DNA of 64,000 nucleotides from SHVO01 sp050246995 (GTDB taxonomy: Bacteria; Pseudomonadota; Alphaproteobacteria; Rhodospirillales; Rhodospirillaceae). This document shows, piece by piece, positions 23,663 through 34,754 of the stretch (the stretch's first letter is position 1; every line of letters begins with the position of its first letter). Location of the stretch: contig JBFWVA010000001.1 in the NCBI GenBank assembly GCA_050246995.1, positions 372,001 through 436,000 on the forward strand. Reading direction: 5' to 3'. The notes beneath the pieces were generated by a model that was not told the origin of the DNA, ran no database searches, and worked only from the letters and a program-made list of their open reading frames with translations. Position numbers and translations under genes: made by a program.

Positions 23663-24958
23663 TTAGGCATTGGGCGCCGCCTTCAGGCGCGGCGCCGTTT
23701 CCGGCAGGCGCGCGAACACCGGCAGAACGGCGACGGCCACGACGGCGATCATCACGCCGGGCACCATGGCCCAGCCCGTATTTTCAATCGAGACCTGGGC
23801 GATGAACGGTGTGAGACCGCCGAAGATCGCGGTTGCCGCCGTGACTCCAAGGGCAAGGCCGCTGAGACGCGCTTCGACCGGAAACATCTCGGCCGTCGCG
23901 ACGGCGCCCACGGCGCTGACGCCTCCGGCGACCGCCGCCAGGATCATCGTGGCCGCGAGCGCCTCACTGACCGATCCGCGCGCCATGAGCGCAAACATGG
24001 CCGCCGGCAGGACCGCGCTCAACAGGCACAACGCAACAAGCACCGGTCTGCGGCCGAAGCGGTCGGACAGCGCGCCGACAACGGGCGTCACCAGGATCAC
24101 GACCACGGCGGCGACCGTGGAGAAGATCAATGAAACGCGTTCGCTAAGAGCCCCGGTCGTATTCAGAAAGACCGGGACGTAGGTGATGCCCACATAATAG
24201 GTGATCGACCCCAGCGCGGAGACCGCGAAAGACCGGGCGATGCTGGGGCGATGATACGCGAGGGTGGAGCGCAGCGGCGCGGTGGGCAGCGTTCCGACCA
24301 GCGCGCGGGCCTGGAACTCCGGCGATTCCTCCATCACCGTGCGCGCGACCCACACAATGAACGCCAGCGCGGCGCCGACGAAAAAGGGAATGCGCCAGCC
24401 CCAGGCGGTGAGATCGTCCGCGCTGAGGCCATAGACGGTGAGCGCCGACACACCGACCGCGAGCAGGCTGCCGATTTCACTGGCCGCCGACGCGCAGGAG
24501 GTAATGAGACCGCGGCGCGCGGGGTTGGACCCCTCCAGCAGATAAGCGACGGCGCCGGAATATTCACCGCCGACGGAGAAGCCCATCATGCAACGCAGAG
24601 CGAGCAAAGCGCCGCCCGCGACCGGGCCGACTTGCGCGTAGGTAGGAAGTAGCGCGGTGAGCAGCATGGCGGCGCTGGTCATCAGCATGGTGCGGATCAG
24701 CATGGGCCGCCGGCCAAAGCGGTCGCCGATATGGCCGAACACCATCGCCCCTAAAGGATGAAACAAATAGGTGACCGCGAACCCGCCGAGAGTCGCGAGC
24801 ATCGCCGTTTCGCCGCCGCCGAAGAAGACGCGCGACAGCACGGTGGCGAAATAGAGGTAGAGGGTGAAGTCGTACCACTCGACGATGGTCGAGAAGGCCG
24901 CGAGCATCACCGAGCGGCGCGAGATCCTAAGAGATGAAGCGTCCGCAGCCGAGGGCAT
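23663..24958 (-). CDS. MFS transporter, metabolite:H+ symporter (MHS) family
   Basis: 431 residues with 12 hydrophobic segments. The WYDFTLYLYFATVLSRVFF motif near the start and GHIGDRFGRRPML (loop 2-3) are typical of MHS symporters such as ProP, KgtP and ShiA, which import organic acids or osmolytes. The GFSVGGEYSGAVAYLLE segment fits the family. The substrate cannot be read. A promoter at 24981-25010 precedes it. Confidence 0.88.
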   Translation of the reverse strand: MPSAADASSLRISRRSVMLAAFSTIVEWYDFTLYLYFATVLSRVFFGGGETAMLATLGGFAVTYLFHPLGAMVFGHIGDRFGRRPMLIRTMLMTSAAMLLTALLPTYAQVGPVAGGALLALRCMMGFSVGGEYSGAVAYLLEGSNPARRGLITSCASAASEIGSLLAVGVSALTVYGLSADDLTAWGWRIPFFVGAALAFIVWVARTVMEESPEFQARALVGTLPTAPLRSTLAYHRPSIARSFAVSALGSITYYVGITYVPVFLNTTGALSERVSLIFSTVAAVVVILVTPVVGALSDRFGRRPVLVALCLLSAVLPAAMFALMARGSVSEALAATMILAAVAGGVSAVGAVATAEMFPVEARLSGLALGVTAATAIFGGLTPFIAQVSIENTGWAMVPGVMIAVVAVAVLPVFARLPETAPRLKAAPNA

Positions 24959-24980
24959 TGCAACTCCACACGATGCATCG

Positions 24981-25010
24981 AGTGTGGCTGCTTAGACCAC
25001 GGCTTGTCAA
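24981..25010 (-). promoter_or_regulatory. Promoter of the MHS transporter gene
   Basis: Minus strand: TTGACA (25005-25010), 16-base spacer, GCCACACT (24981-24988). The -35 lies in the extended context CTCTTTTGACAAGCCG shared with five other promoters in the window. The -10 is the poorest of the set. Confidence 0.55.
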
Positions 25011-25016
25011 AAGAGA

Positions 25017-26663
<1,647 letters not shown>

Positions 26664-26738
26664 CTGTGTGCCGGGAGACGCATGAATTTACGGGCTGGAG
26701 GGCTGCTTCCCACGTCAGGGCGCAGACAAAAGCGCCCG

Positions 26739-26768
26739 CTTCTACCGGCTAGAGCGGCGCTTTGTCAA
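26739..26768 (-). promoter_or_regulatory. Promoter of the ABC-F gene
   Basis: Minus strand: TTGACA (26763-26768), 16-base spacer, GGTAGAAG (26739-26746). The leader to ATG at 26663 is about 70 bases. Confidence 0.6.
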
Positions 26769-26893
26769 AAGTCGCAGTCCCGTGCGAGGCGGGCCATACC
26801 GCCTAAAAAGCCTGTAAAGGTGTGACCGGCCTGATATTTTAGTTGGTCGAATCGAGGCAATACCCGTACCGTCCAGGATGCAGGGGACCCGCG

Positions 26894-28150
26894 GTGACGG
26901 ACAAATCATCACTACTCACGCAGTTGAAGATCGACCGGTCCGCTCCGGCACCCGCCGAGTTGCCCGTCTGGAAGCTGTGGACGGGCGCCGCGAGCGTCCT
27001 TTTTATCGGCATCGGGAGCTTCTTCTTCTTCGCTAGCGGCGACGGCGTGCCGGTCAAGGTCGCCGTGGCGCGCCCGGCGACCGGCAGCAGTGGTGGAGGC
27101 GGCGCTTCCCTTCTCGACGCTTCCGGATATGTCGTCGCGCGCCGCAAGGCGACGGTCTCCGCCAAGACCACGGGCAAAGTGGTTGAAGTGTTGATCGAGG
27201 AAGGGCAGCGCGTGGAGGAGGGCCAAATACTCGCGCGGCTGGACGATTCCAATGCCAGTGCCCGCCTCTCGCAGGTGAGCGCGCAGGTCAGACAGGCCGA
27301 AGCCGCTTTGACCGCCGCGACGGTGGCCCACGAGAACGCCAAACCCCTCTACGAACGGAACCGGCAGCTTCTGGAAAGCGGCGCGGTCAGCGCGACCACT
27401 CACGAGCAGTCTAAGGCCGCCTTTGACAGCGCAGTGGGCGCGCTTGCCGTCGCGCGCTCCGGCCTCGAGGTGGCGCGTGCCGCGCAGACCGTCGCGCAGC
27501 GGGATCATGAGGACACAGTCGTCCGCGCGCCGTTCGCCGGCGTGGTCACCGCAAAAGCGGCGCAGCCGGGCGAAATGGTGTCGCCCGCAGCGGCGGCGGG
27601 AGGCCTGACACGCACAGGCATCTGCACCATCGTAGACATGTCCTCGCTGGAAGTTCAGGTAGACGTCAGCGAGAATTTCATCAGTCGCGTGAAGGCTGGG
27701 CAAAACGCGACGATCCGTTTGAACGCGTATCCGGATCTGGAGCTGCCCGGCGCGATTATCGCTGTCATCCCCACCGCCGATCGCGCAAAGGCGACGGTTC
27801 AGGTGCGCGTGGAGATCAAGGACAAGAACGATCCTCGGATCATCCCGGAGATGGGAGCGCGCGTGTCGTTTTTGGCGGACGCCGCGAATACCGCCGCCTC
27901 GAGCGCGGCCCCGGGCGCAACATCGGAACGCGCGCCGGGCGTGATAGTGCCGGCGGCCGCGGTTGAGATCAGCGGCGCGGGCGGCACGGTTTACGTGGTG
28001 CGCGGCGATAAAATCGAAAAGAGAAGCGTGCAATTGGGCGGACGCAACGGCGACACCATCACCGTGCTTTCGGGCGTGGCGGCCGGCGACAAGCTCGCGG
28101 TCGGAGACTTCGCCGTATTGAAAGATGGTCTAGAGATTGAAGTGGAGTGA
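26894..28150 (+). CDS. Periplasmic adaptor (HlyD/MacA-like membrane fusion protein)
   Basis: 418 residues from GTG at 26894 with AGGGGA before it. One N-terminal transmembrane anchor (about residues 33-52) is followed by a lipoyl half-motif (SGYVVARRKATVSAKTTGKV), an alpha-hairpin (about 120-210, with VRQAEAALTAATVAHENAKP and SATTHEQSKAAFDSAVG), the second lipoyl half (VVRAPFAGVVTAKAAQPGE) and beta-barrel and membrane-proximal domains. It begins the six-gene export operon and would link the inner-membrane permeases to an outer-membrane channel that is not encoded here. Confidence 0.9.
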   Translation: MTDKSSLLTQLKIDRSAPAPAELPVWKLWTGAASVLFIGIGSFFFFASGDGVPVKVAVARPATGSSGGGGASLLDASGYVVARRKATVSAKTTGKVVEVLIEEGQRVEEGQILARLDDSNASARLSQVSAQVRQAEAALTAATVAHENAKPLYERNRQLLESGAVSATTHEQSKAAFDSAVGALAVARSGLEVARAAQTVAQRDHEDTVVRAPFAGVVTAKAAQPGEMVSPAAAAGGLTRTGICTIVDMSSLEVQVDVSENFISRVKAGQNATIRLNAYPDLELPGAIIAVIPTADRAKATVQVRVEIKDKNDPRIIPEMGARVSFLADAANTAASSAAPGATSERAPGVIVPAAAVEISGAGGTVYVVRGDKIEKRSVQLGGRNGDTITVLSGVAAGDKLAVGDFAVLKDGLEIEVE

Positions 28151-28191
28151 GACAGAGGGCTTATCACGCGCATTTTATTGGGGAGGGTGTT

Positions 28192-28875
28192 ATGTCGGCC
28201 GTTTCCTTAAGGAACGTCGTTAAGCGCTATACGCGCGGCAAAGAGAGCATTGAAGTTCTTCACGACCTTAATCTTGAAATCGCGCCCAAAGATTTCCTGG
28301 CGATCATGGGCCCTTCTGGGTCCGGGAAAACCAGCCTTCTGAACCTCATCGGCGGCCTCGATAAACCCACCAAAGGTGAAGTGCTGGTCGGCGGCCAGCG
28401 GATCGACAACCTTTCCTCCAGCGCGCTCGCCAAATGGCGCGCCCAGCACGTGGGCTTCATCTTCCAGTTCTACAATCTCATGCCGATGCTGACGGCGGAG
28501 AAGAACGTGGAGCTGCCGCTGCTGCTGACCAATTTGTCCAGCGCCGATCGCATGCGCAACGTTCAGGCGGCGCTGAGCCTTGTCGGCCTCGCGGACCGCG
28601 CCAAGCATAAGCCGTCGGAACTTTCGGGCGGGCAGCAGCAGCGCGTGGCCATCGCGCGCGCCATCATCGCCGACCCTACCCTACTCGTATGCGACGAACC
28701 CACGGGCGATCTCGACCGCGCCACCGCCGAAGACATCCTGGGCCTCCTCCAGCTTCTGAACCGGGAGCAAGGCAAGACCATCATCATGGTTACGCACGAT
28801 CCGAAGGCGGCCGAGTACGCCAGCCGCCAGTTGCACTTCGATAAAGGAAAGGTCGAGCACCGGAGCGCGGCATGA
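28192..28875 (+). CDS. ABC transporter ATPase (MacB/LolD-type)
   Basis: 227 residues with ribosome site GGGGAGGG. Walker A GPSGSGKTS near residue 43, Q-loop FQFYNLMPMLTAEKNVELPL, signature LSGGQQQRVAIARAI (about 145) and Walker B LLVCDEPTGDLDRAT. This is the LolD/MacB/FtsE group that powers FtsX-like permeases by mechanotransmission. It is the only ATPase in the operon and would serve all four permeases downstream. Its stop overlaps the next ATG by four bases. Confidence 0.93.
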   Translation: MSAVSLRNVVKRYTRGKESIEVLHDLNLEIAPKDFLAIMGPSGSGKTSLLNLIGGLDKPTKGEVLVGGQRIDNLSSSALAKWRAQHVGFIFQFYNLMPMLTAEKNVELPLLLTNLSSADRMRNVQAALSLVGLADRAKHKPSELSGGQQQRVAIARAIIADPTLLVCDEPTGDLDRATAEDILGLLQLLNREQGKTIIMVTHDPKAAEYASRQLHFDKGKVEHRSAA

Positions 28876-30020
28876 AGTTCCTGCCCCTGGTGTGGGCGGG
28901 CCTGTGGCGCAAACCCATACGCACAACGCTCACGGTGCTGTCGCTGGTGTTCGCATTCATGCTGTTCGGCATGCTGCGGAGCGTGGACGCCGGCTTCGAT
29001 AATCTGGTCGCGAGCGCGCCGGAAGACCGCATCTCCACCAATCCCCGTTTCTTTCCGCAGGCGATGCCGGTCGCCTACGCCGATCAGATCGCGAAAATGG
29101 AAGGCGTCACCGATGTGGGATATCAAACCTTCCTCAACGGCTATTACCGCGATCCAAAGACCTTTTTCTTTGTAGGCGCGGCGAGCCCAAACCTGCTTGG
29201 CCTTCTGAATGAAATGGAGGCCAGCCCCGAAGCCTTGGCTGCGCTGAAAGCCAAACCCAACGGGATCCTCATCAGCCCCTGGATGGCCGATCACCTCGGC
29301 GGCGTGAAGGTGGGCGATAAGGTTGCCCTCCATTCCGAGGCGCGCCTCAAAGATGGGTCGCAGGATTGGGACTTCGAAGTGGTGGGTTTCGTGGACCGCA
29401 GGGATACGCCCGGCACCTTGACCTATAGCTTTGGGAACTACGACTACGTCAACGAACTGCGGGCGGATCAGCGCGATACAGCCTTGCAAATCGTCGCGAG
29501 GGTGGACGAGGCCGAGAAAGGTATCCCAACCGCGCGCGCCATCGACGCCGCGTTCCTGAATTCAAGCACACCGACACGGTCGAACACCGAGCGTCTCAAT
29601 TTCGAATCCGGGACCGCTTCGCTCGGCAACATCAAACTCATCGTGAACGGCGTTTTGAGCGTGGTCCTGATCGTGCTCCTTTTGCTCACGGCGACGACCG
29701 TGGCTCAGTCCGTTGACGAGCGCCTCGGCGAATTCGCGGTGTTGAAGACGATTGGGTTCAGCGACGGCGCCGTCGCGGGCCTCATCCTTGTCGAATCCTT
29801 GGTGCAATGCGCGTTGGGCGCCGCTTTTGGCCTGACGGCGGCCAGCTTTATATCCCCGCTGATGCAGGGAAAAATCCCGGGCCCACCGTTGTTCTTCCAG
29901 ATCCCGCCGCTTGTGTTCGCCGCCGGCGCCGTGACGGCGGTGATTGTCGCCATCGCCGCGGCCGCCGTTCCTGCCACCCGCGCGCGGCGCCTCGCCATCA
30001 TTGATGCTTTGAAACGGTGA
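28872..30020 (+). CDS. FtsX-like ABC permease A1
   Basis: 382 residues. An N-terminal membrane segment (residues 16-36) after MKFLPLVWAGLWRKP, a large periplasmic domain of MacB_PCD type (about 40-250), then three membrane segments (about 260-285, 305-330, 345-370) with the LGEFAVLKTIGFSDGAVAG coupling segment characteristic of FtsX/MacB permeases. It overlaps the ATPase gene by four bases. It is a paralogue of the permease at 31176 (both MKF-PL-WAG-WRKP; both carry GYYRDPK). Confidence 0.92.
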   Translation: MKFLPLVWAGLWRKPIRTTLTVLSLVFAFMLFGMLRSVDAGFDNLVASAPEDRISTNPRFFPQAMPVAYADQIAKMEGVTDVGYQTFLNGYYRDPKTFFFVGAASPNLLGLLNEMEASPEALAALKAKPNGILISPWMADHLGGVKVGDKVALHSEARLKDGSQDWDFEVVGFVDRRDTPGTLTYSFGNYDYVNELRADQRDTALQIVARVDEAEKGIPTARAIDAAFLNSSTPTRSNTERLNFESGTASLGNIKLIVNGVLSVVLIVLLLLTATTVAQSVDERLGEFAVLKTIGFSDGAVAGLILVESLVQCALGAAFGLTAASFISPLMQGKIPGPPLFFQIPPLVFAAGAVTAVIVAIAAAAVPATRARRLAIIDALKR

Positions 30021-30024
30021 CCTC

Positions 30025-31176
30025 ATGCGCGCCGCTTTTGCCATCATCCTTATGAACCTCGGCGCCTTGCGGACGCGCCTAGGCTCAAGCGCGGTTGTCG
30101 TATTGGCCGTCTTCGCGCTGGCGGGCATCAGCACCGCGATGCTGTCGATTGCAACCGGATATGCGACGAGCCAGGCGAATATGAAACGGCCCAACCGCGC
30201 CGTGATTCTGTCGGCGAGCGCGAATTTCGAGACACAAAGCAGCATTTCCAGGAATGCCGCGGCGCGGATCGGCGAGCTGCCGGGCGTCGCGCGGGACGCC
30301 GGGGGCAAGCCCCTGATGACCACAGATGCCTACGGGAACGTTCCGGCCATCATCCGCGAGACCAACCGCGAGCGCGGCCTGTCGATCCGTGGAACCACCG
30401 CCAACGTTTTCGAGGTACGGCCCGAATATAAGATCGTGGAAGGGCGGATGTTCACCCCGGGCTTACGGGAATTCATCGTCGGTCAGGGACCGCACGATAA
30501 ACTGCTGGGCTTGAATGTCGGCGACCAAGTGCTGCTGCCGAACGGGCCGTGGACCATTGTCGGCGTATTTGCGTGTGGCGGGCGCTGCGAATGGCGCGTG
30601 CACGGGGATGTCGATACGGTCATGGCGGCCTTCAACAAGACCAATTTCAATACGCTGATTGTAAGTCTGGAAGACGAGAGCGTGTTCGCGAAATTCCAAG
30701 AGGCCGTGGCCGCCGACCCGACCATCAACGCCAAGGCCGAGCGTGAGACCGATTATTGGGAGCGCACGGAGGGTCAGCAGTCCCGCTTCTACCAAACCAT
30801 CGGCTTGATGGTGGGCGGCATCATCGGGCTGGGCGTGGCGTTCGCGTCCGCCAACATGATGTATGCGGCGGTGAGCCGGCGCTTACGTGAAATCGCGACC
30901 TTGCGGGCGCTCGGCTTCGGGACGATGGCGGTTGTGTCCTCCGTGCTGACGGAATCGCTTGTACTCGCGGCCATCGGCGCCGTGCTCGGCATCGCGGTGG
31001 CGTGGCTGACCTGCGACGGCCTTTGGTACATGGGCGCTAACTTCAACCTCGCGGTGACGCCCGGCCTCGCCTTTGCAAGCCTCGCCGCCACCCTCGGCGT
31101 CGGCGCGCTCGCCGCCTTATTCCCCGCGATCCGCGCCGCGCGGATGCCGGTCGCCAACGCTTTACAGGTGCGCTGA
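30025..31176 (+). CDS. FtsX-like ABC permease B1
   Basis: 383 residues beginning MRAAFAIILMNLGALRTRLG, with the same topology (one membrane segment, periplasmic domain, three membrane segments). The periplasmic domain contains GLREFIVGQGPHDKLLGLNV, a MacB_PCD-type element. LREIATLRALGFGTMAVVSS is the coupling segment. It is the partner of A1 and a paralogue of the permease at 32335, which carries GLRELVVG and LRAIGFG at equivalent places. Its stop touches the next start (ATGATG at 31176). Confidence 0.92.
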   Translation: MRAAFAIILMNLGALRTRLGSSAVVVLAVFALAGISTAMLSIATGYATSQANMKRPNRAVILSASANFETQSSISRNAAARIGELPGVARDAGGKPLMTTDAYGNVPAIIRETNRERGLSIRGTTANVFEVRPEYKIVEGRMFTPGLREFIVGQGPHDKLLGLNVGDQVLLPNGPWTIVGVFACGGRCEWRVHGDVDTVMAAFNKTNFNTLIVSLEDESVFAKFQEAVAADPTINAKAERETDYWERTEGQQSRFYQTIGLMVGGIIGLGVAFASANMMYAAVSRRLREIATLRALGFGTMAVVSSVLTESLVLAAIGAVLGIAVAWLTCDGLWYMGANFNLAVTPGLAFASLAATLGVGALAALFPAIRAARMPVANALQVR

Positions 31177-32333
31177 TGATGAAGTTCGTTCCTCTCATTT
31201 GGGCCGGCATCTGGCGCAAGCCCACGCGGACCCTGCTCACCTTGTTCGCGCTCGCGATGGCGTTCCTGCTGTTCGCGATGCTGCAGGGCATCAGCGCGGG
31301 GCTCGACCAGATCGTCGCGCGCGGGCGCATGGATATGCTGATCGTGGTGCCGCGTTTCGGGTCACCCCTGCCCGTCGCCTACAAGGAACAGATCGCGCAG
31401 ATGCGGGGTGTGAAGGCAGTCGTCGGATCGCAGAACATCGTAGGCTATTACCGCGATCCGAAATTCAACTTCGCCCTTCCTGGCGTCGACGGCGACGTTT
31501 TCGCGGTGGACACGGCCTTCAAGGTGACACCTGAGCAACGGGCGAAGTTCGAGGGCGACCGGACGGCCATGATCATCAGCCCCCGCGTCAGCAACGACAT
31601 GGGCGGACTGAAAGTCGGCGACCAGTTCGCCATTAAATCCATGGTCCCCAAAGCCGACGGTTCGAATGACTGGATTTTCAATATCGTCGCCATTGTGGAC
31701 GATGAAACAACGCCCGGCATGGTGCCATTCGCGGTTGGCCACTTTGCGTACATCAATGAAGAGCGCGCGCAGGGCAAGGACGTGTTCAATAATATCCGCT
31801 TGATCATCGACGACGCCGACAAGGCGATGGAAATGTCGCGGGCCATCGACGAGCGCTTCGCCAACTCCGGGGCGCCTACACGCACCATCATCGACCGCGA
31901 GGGGGTGGAGAATGGTTTCTCCACCTTCGATTGGCTGCGCTTGATGGTGATAGCCATCATCTCGGCGACCCTGTTCGCACTGCTTCTGCTGACGTCGAAC
32001 ACCATGATCCAGTCCTTCCGCGAGCGCACGGCGGAACTCGGCGTGCTCAAGACCATCGGGTTCACGGAGCGGCAGATTCTGGGACTTCTTTTGGGTGAGT
32101 CGGTTGCGCAGAGCCTCGTCGGCGCCGGGATCGGGCTCGCGCTTGCGCCCGCGTTGGCGCCGTTCGTGAAATCTTTACAGCCGTTTGGGTTTGGTCAGTT
32201 TATCCAAGTGCCGGGATATCTGATCGGGCTGGGCCTCGTGCTGGCGGTGTTCGTGGGCCTGATCAGCGCGGCCCTGCCGGCGCGCAGCGCGGCGAAACTC
32301 ACCATCATCGATGCTCTATCGACGAGGCGCTAA
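31176..32333 (+). CDS. FtsX-like ABC permease A2
   Basis: 385 residues starting MMKFVPLIWAGIWRKPTRTL. It repeats the plan of A1: N-terminal membrane segment, periplasmic domain with NIVGYYRDPKFNFALPGVD, then three C-terminal membrane segments with AELGVLKTIGFTERQILGLL. This tandem A-B-A-B arrangement implies duplication of a permease pair inside the operon, giving two possible heterodimers for one ATPase. Homology to A1 is clear by eye but diverged, so the duplication is old. Confidence 0.92.
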   Translation: MMKFVPLIWAGIWRKPTRTLLTLFALAMAFLLFAMLQGISAGLDQIVARGRMDMLIVVPRFGSPLPVAYKEQIAQMRGVKAVVGSQNIVGYYRDPKFNFALPGVDGDVFAVDTAFKVTPEQRAKFEGDRTAMIISPRVSNDMGGLKVGDQFAIKSMVPKADGSNDWIFNIVAIVDDETTPGMVPFAVGHFAYINEERAQGKDVFNNIRLIIDDADKAMEMSRAIDERFANSGAPTRTIIDREGVENGFSTFDWLRLMVIAIISATLFALLLLTSNTMIQSFRERTAELGVLKTIGFTERQILGLLLGESVAQSLVGAGIGLALAPALAPFVKSLQPFGFGQFIQVPGYLIGLGLVLAVFVGLISAALPARSAAKLTIIDALSTRR

Positions 32334-32334
32334 C

Positions 32335-33507
32335 ATGAACATGCTGCATCAAATATTCGCCGTGACGGCCATGAACCTGAGCGCCTTGCGCGCGCGGGCC
32401 GCGTCTTCGCTTGTGGTGGTGATCGGCATGGCCGTGGTGGTCGCCGTCACCGCGGCGATCATGTCGCTGGCGGTGGGCGCGTCGCACAGTCAGGACGCCT
32501 TCACCCGCCCGGGCGAGGTTTACATCTTCAGCGAGAACACCCGCTTCGAAGGGCCGAGCAGCATCTCGCGCGACAAGGTGATCAAGATCCTGGACGCGCC
32601 GGGAATCCGCAAAGGCACCGACGGAAAGCCGGACGCGATCGCGGATGCGACCCTTACGCTTCCCTTGCGCATGAAAGCCAATGGCCGGGAGCGGCCGTTC
32701 TGGCTGCGCGGCACCGCCGAGCGGTTCTTCACGTACCGGCCGGACCACAGGATCATCGAGGGACGCGCTTTCAAACCGGGCCTGCGCGAACTTGTGGTGG
32801 GCAAGTCGGCGAGCGAGGCGTTTGAGGGCCTTACCCTCGGCGGCGAGGTGCGGCTCGCGGACGGGCCGTGGACGGTGGTGGGAATCTACGCCACCGACGG
32901 CGGCGCGAGCGAATGGTACGGCTATGCCGAGGCCGATACCTTCATGAGCGCCATCCGCCGGGCGAACTTCAACAGCGTCTCGGCGCGGGTGGACGGCGAG
33001 GAAGGCTTGAAACAACTGCGCGAAGCGCTCGACGCGGACCCGACGCTGGACGTGCGCGCCTGGACGGCCGCTGAGTACTGGAGCTACGTGCTCGCCTCGC
33101 AGGTCGCGATCTATCAGGGCATCGCTTACGGGGTCGGAATTATCATGGGTCTCGGCACACTGGCCGCGGCTTTGTCTATCATGTATGCGGCCGTGGGCGC
33201 ACGCGGGGTCGAGATCGCGACCTTGCGCGCCATCGGATTCGGACCGGGGCCCGTGGCCGTCTCCGTGATGTTCGAAGCGCTGCTGCTGGCGGGAACGGGC
33301 GCGCTTCTTGGAGCCGGTGTCGCATTTAGCATCTTCAACAACCGGCTGTTCTATTCCCCCGGCTGGGGCGCTTTTCACATGAAGATGGATCTTGAGGTCG
33401 CCGCGCTGGCAGCGCTGATCACGATACTCGTCGGTGGGATCGCCGGGTTGTTCCCCGCCATCCGCGCCGCGCGGGCGCCGATTGTGATGGCGCTACAGCA
33501 GCGGTGA
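32335..33507 (+). CDS. FtsX-like ABC permease B2
   Basis: 390 residues starting MNMLHQIFAVTAMNLSALRA one base after the A2 stop. Same fold as B1, with RPGEVYIFSENTRFEGPSSI and WTVVGIYATDGGASEWYGYA in the periplasmic domain and EIATLRAIGFGPGPVAVSVM as coupling segment. The tail GAFHMKMDLEVAALAAL...APIVMALQQR is the part found again, frameshifted, at 34755-34894. It ends the operon; no outer-membrane channel follows. Confidence 0.92.
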   Translation: MNMLHQIFAVTAMNLSALRARAASSLVVVIGMAVVVAVTAAIMSLAVGASHSQDAFTRPGEVYIFSENTRFEGPSSISRDKVIKILDAPGIRKGTDGKPDAIADATLTLPLRMKANGRERPFWLRGTAERFFTYRPDHRIIEGRAFKPGLRELVVGKSASEAFEGLTLGGEVRLADGPWTVVGIYATDGGASEWYGYAEADTFMSAIRRANFNSVSARVDGEEGLKQLREALDADPTLDVRAWTAAEYWSYVLASQVAIYQGIAYGVGIIMGLGTLAAALSIMYAAVGARGVEIATLRAIGFGPGPVAVSVMFEALLLAGTGALLGAGVAFSIFNNRLFYSPGWGAFHMKMDLEVAALAALITILVGGIAGLFPAIRAARAPIVMALQQR

Positions 33508-33529
33508 AGAACGAGCCGCGGCCCGCCGT

Positions 33530-34426
33530 CTAATTCTTGACCGTGCCCGGGGGCCGGGGGCCGGCGTTCACGCCGGGCGCAGGCGCCTCATATCCCTTGA
33601 GATACAACACATCGTCCGAACCTTGCGCCGCTTTCTGCTCGGCGGCCATGAGCGCGGCGTAGGCCGGGCTGCCGGGTGAGGACAGGACAGCGAACGGCGG
33701 CGGGCGCAGCAGGGTGATCTCCCGATTGAGATTGCCGCGCACGAAATCGGGCGTGAGACCGGCGAGACGCGCGTGATGCTGGGGCGGCGCGAAGTAGCCG
33801 ATCGCATGCTCGGGCGTTTCCCAGATCGGCGTCACCGCGCCGGCAAGAAGCTGTTCCTTCATCAAGGTCTGAAGCTGACCGATCGTGCTTTGCTGCGCGG
33901 CGGGCGCGGCACGCGCAAAGGACGCCTCGAAGGGGACCAATATAAAGTCGGCGCCGCCCATATTGACGTGCGCCACCTGCATCGCCGGCAAAGGACTGAT
34001 GCCCCGCGCACTGGTCAACGCCTTGATGACTTCGACGGCAAGATTTTTCTGGTTTAATTCGCCGATATAGTAGCCGCTGATGCCCGAGCGATCGGCCACC
34101 TGCACCGCGGACACATCGAGTTGGGCCATCATCAGAATGAATTTGACGTTCTGGACCTTTCCGCCGCCCCAGCGCCCCGATCTCAGGCCCTGAAGGAACT
34201 GGAGGCCCGTGATGGTGCCGTGTTTATGAGCGCAGAGGACGCAATCCACACGCGCGTGCGGGTCCTGAAGGATGCGCAGGGCCGCCAGCGGCGCAGGCGC
34301 CTGATAAACCTGAGGCGCACCGCACGCCGTAAGATACTGTTCAAGGCTGTTCAGCGCGGCTTTGTCGCCGTCGACAACGAGAAACCTCGTGCGGCGGACG
34401 ACATCCGCGCCAGCGATCACACTCAT
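33530..34426 (-). CDS. Degenerate receiver-domain (pseudo-receiver) protein
   Basis: 298 residues from ATG at 34426 (a TTG at 34495 would extend it). Residues 12-125 have the response-regulator layout RTRFLVVDGDKAALNSLEQYL ... VKFILMMAQLDV ... ELNQKNLAVEVIKAL. The phosphoacceptor site reads VDCVLCAHKHG without an Asp, and the conserved Thr/Ser is replaced too (LMMAQ), so phosphorylation is unlikely. The C-terminal 170 residues, with PPQHHARLAGLTPDFVRGNL and a proline-rich tail, match nothing that I recognise. Convergent with the permease operon, 22 bases away. Confidence 0.65.
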   Translation of the reverse strand: MSVIAGADVVRRTRFLVVDGDKAALNSLEQYLTACGAPQVYQAPAPLAALRILQDPHARVDCVLCAHKHGTITGLQFLQGLRSGRWGGGKVQNVKFILMMAQLDVSAVQVADRSGISGYYIGELNQKNLAVEVIKALTSARGISPLPAMQVAHVNMGGADFILVPFEASFARAAPAAQQSTIGQLQTLMKEQLLAGAVTPIWETPEHAIGYFAPPQHHARLAGLTPDFVRGNLNREITLLRPPPFAVLSSPGSPAYAALMAAEQKAAQGSDDVLYLKGYEAPAPGVNAGPRPPGTVKN

Positions 34427-34754
34427 ATGCGGTAAGGGATTCGTTGGCGTTTGATTCACGAAACGATCTATCTCGTTGAAGAGAAATCTCCGCAAGGGTT
34501 TTTCATACGCCGGGGACCGCGAAATGGATTTCCCACGGCCCCTTCAACTGGGGGCTTAATCGGGTAAGGCGTTGGACGCGCTGCGGGTTCCGATGCTGTT
34601 TCGGGTCGCTGATTCAAAAAATGCATGCGCGCCCAGAATGCACCGCAAAGTCTGTTCATGGGTAAGCGTTAGACGGCTCGCCGTCGTCACACGCCAAGCG
34701 CGAGGCGGCTCGGTGAGGTTACGCGGTGCGGGAAGGAGAAGCGGAGACCGAAGT

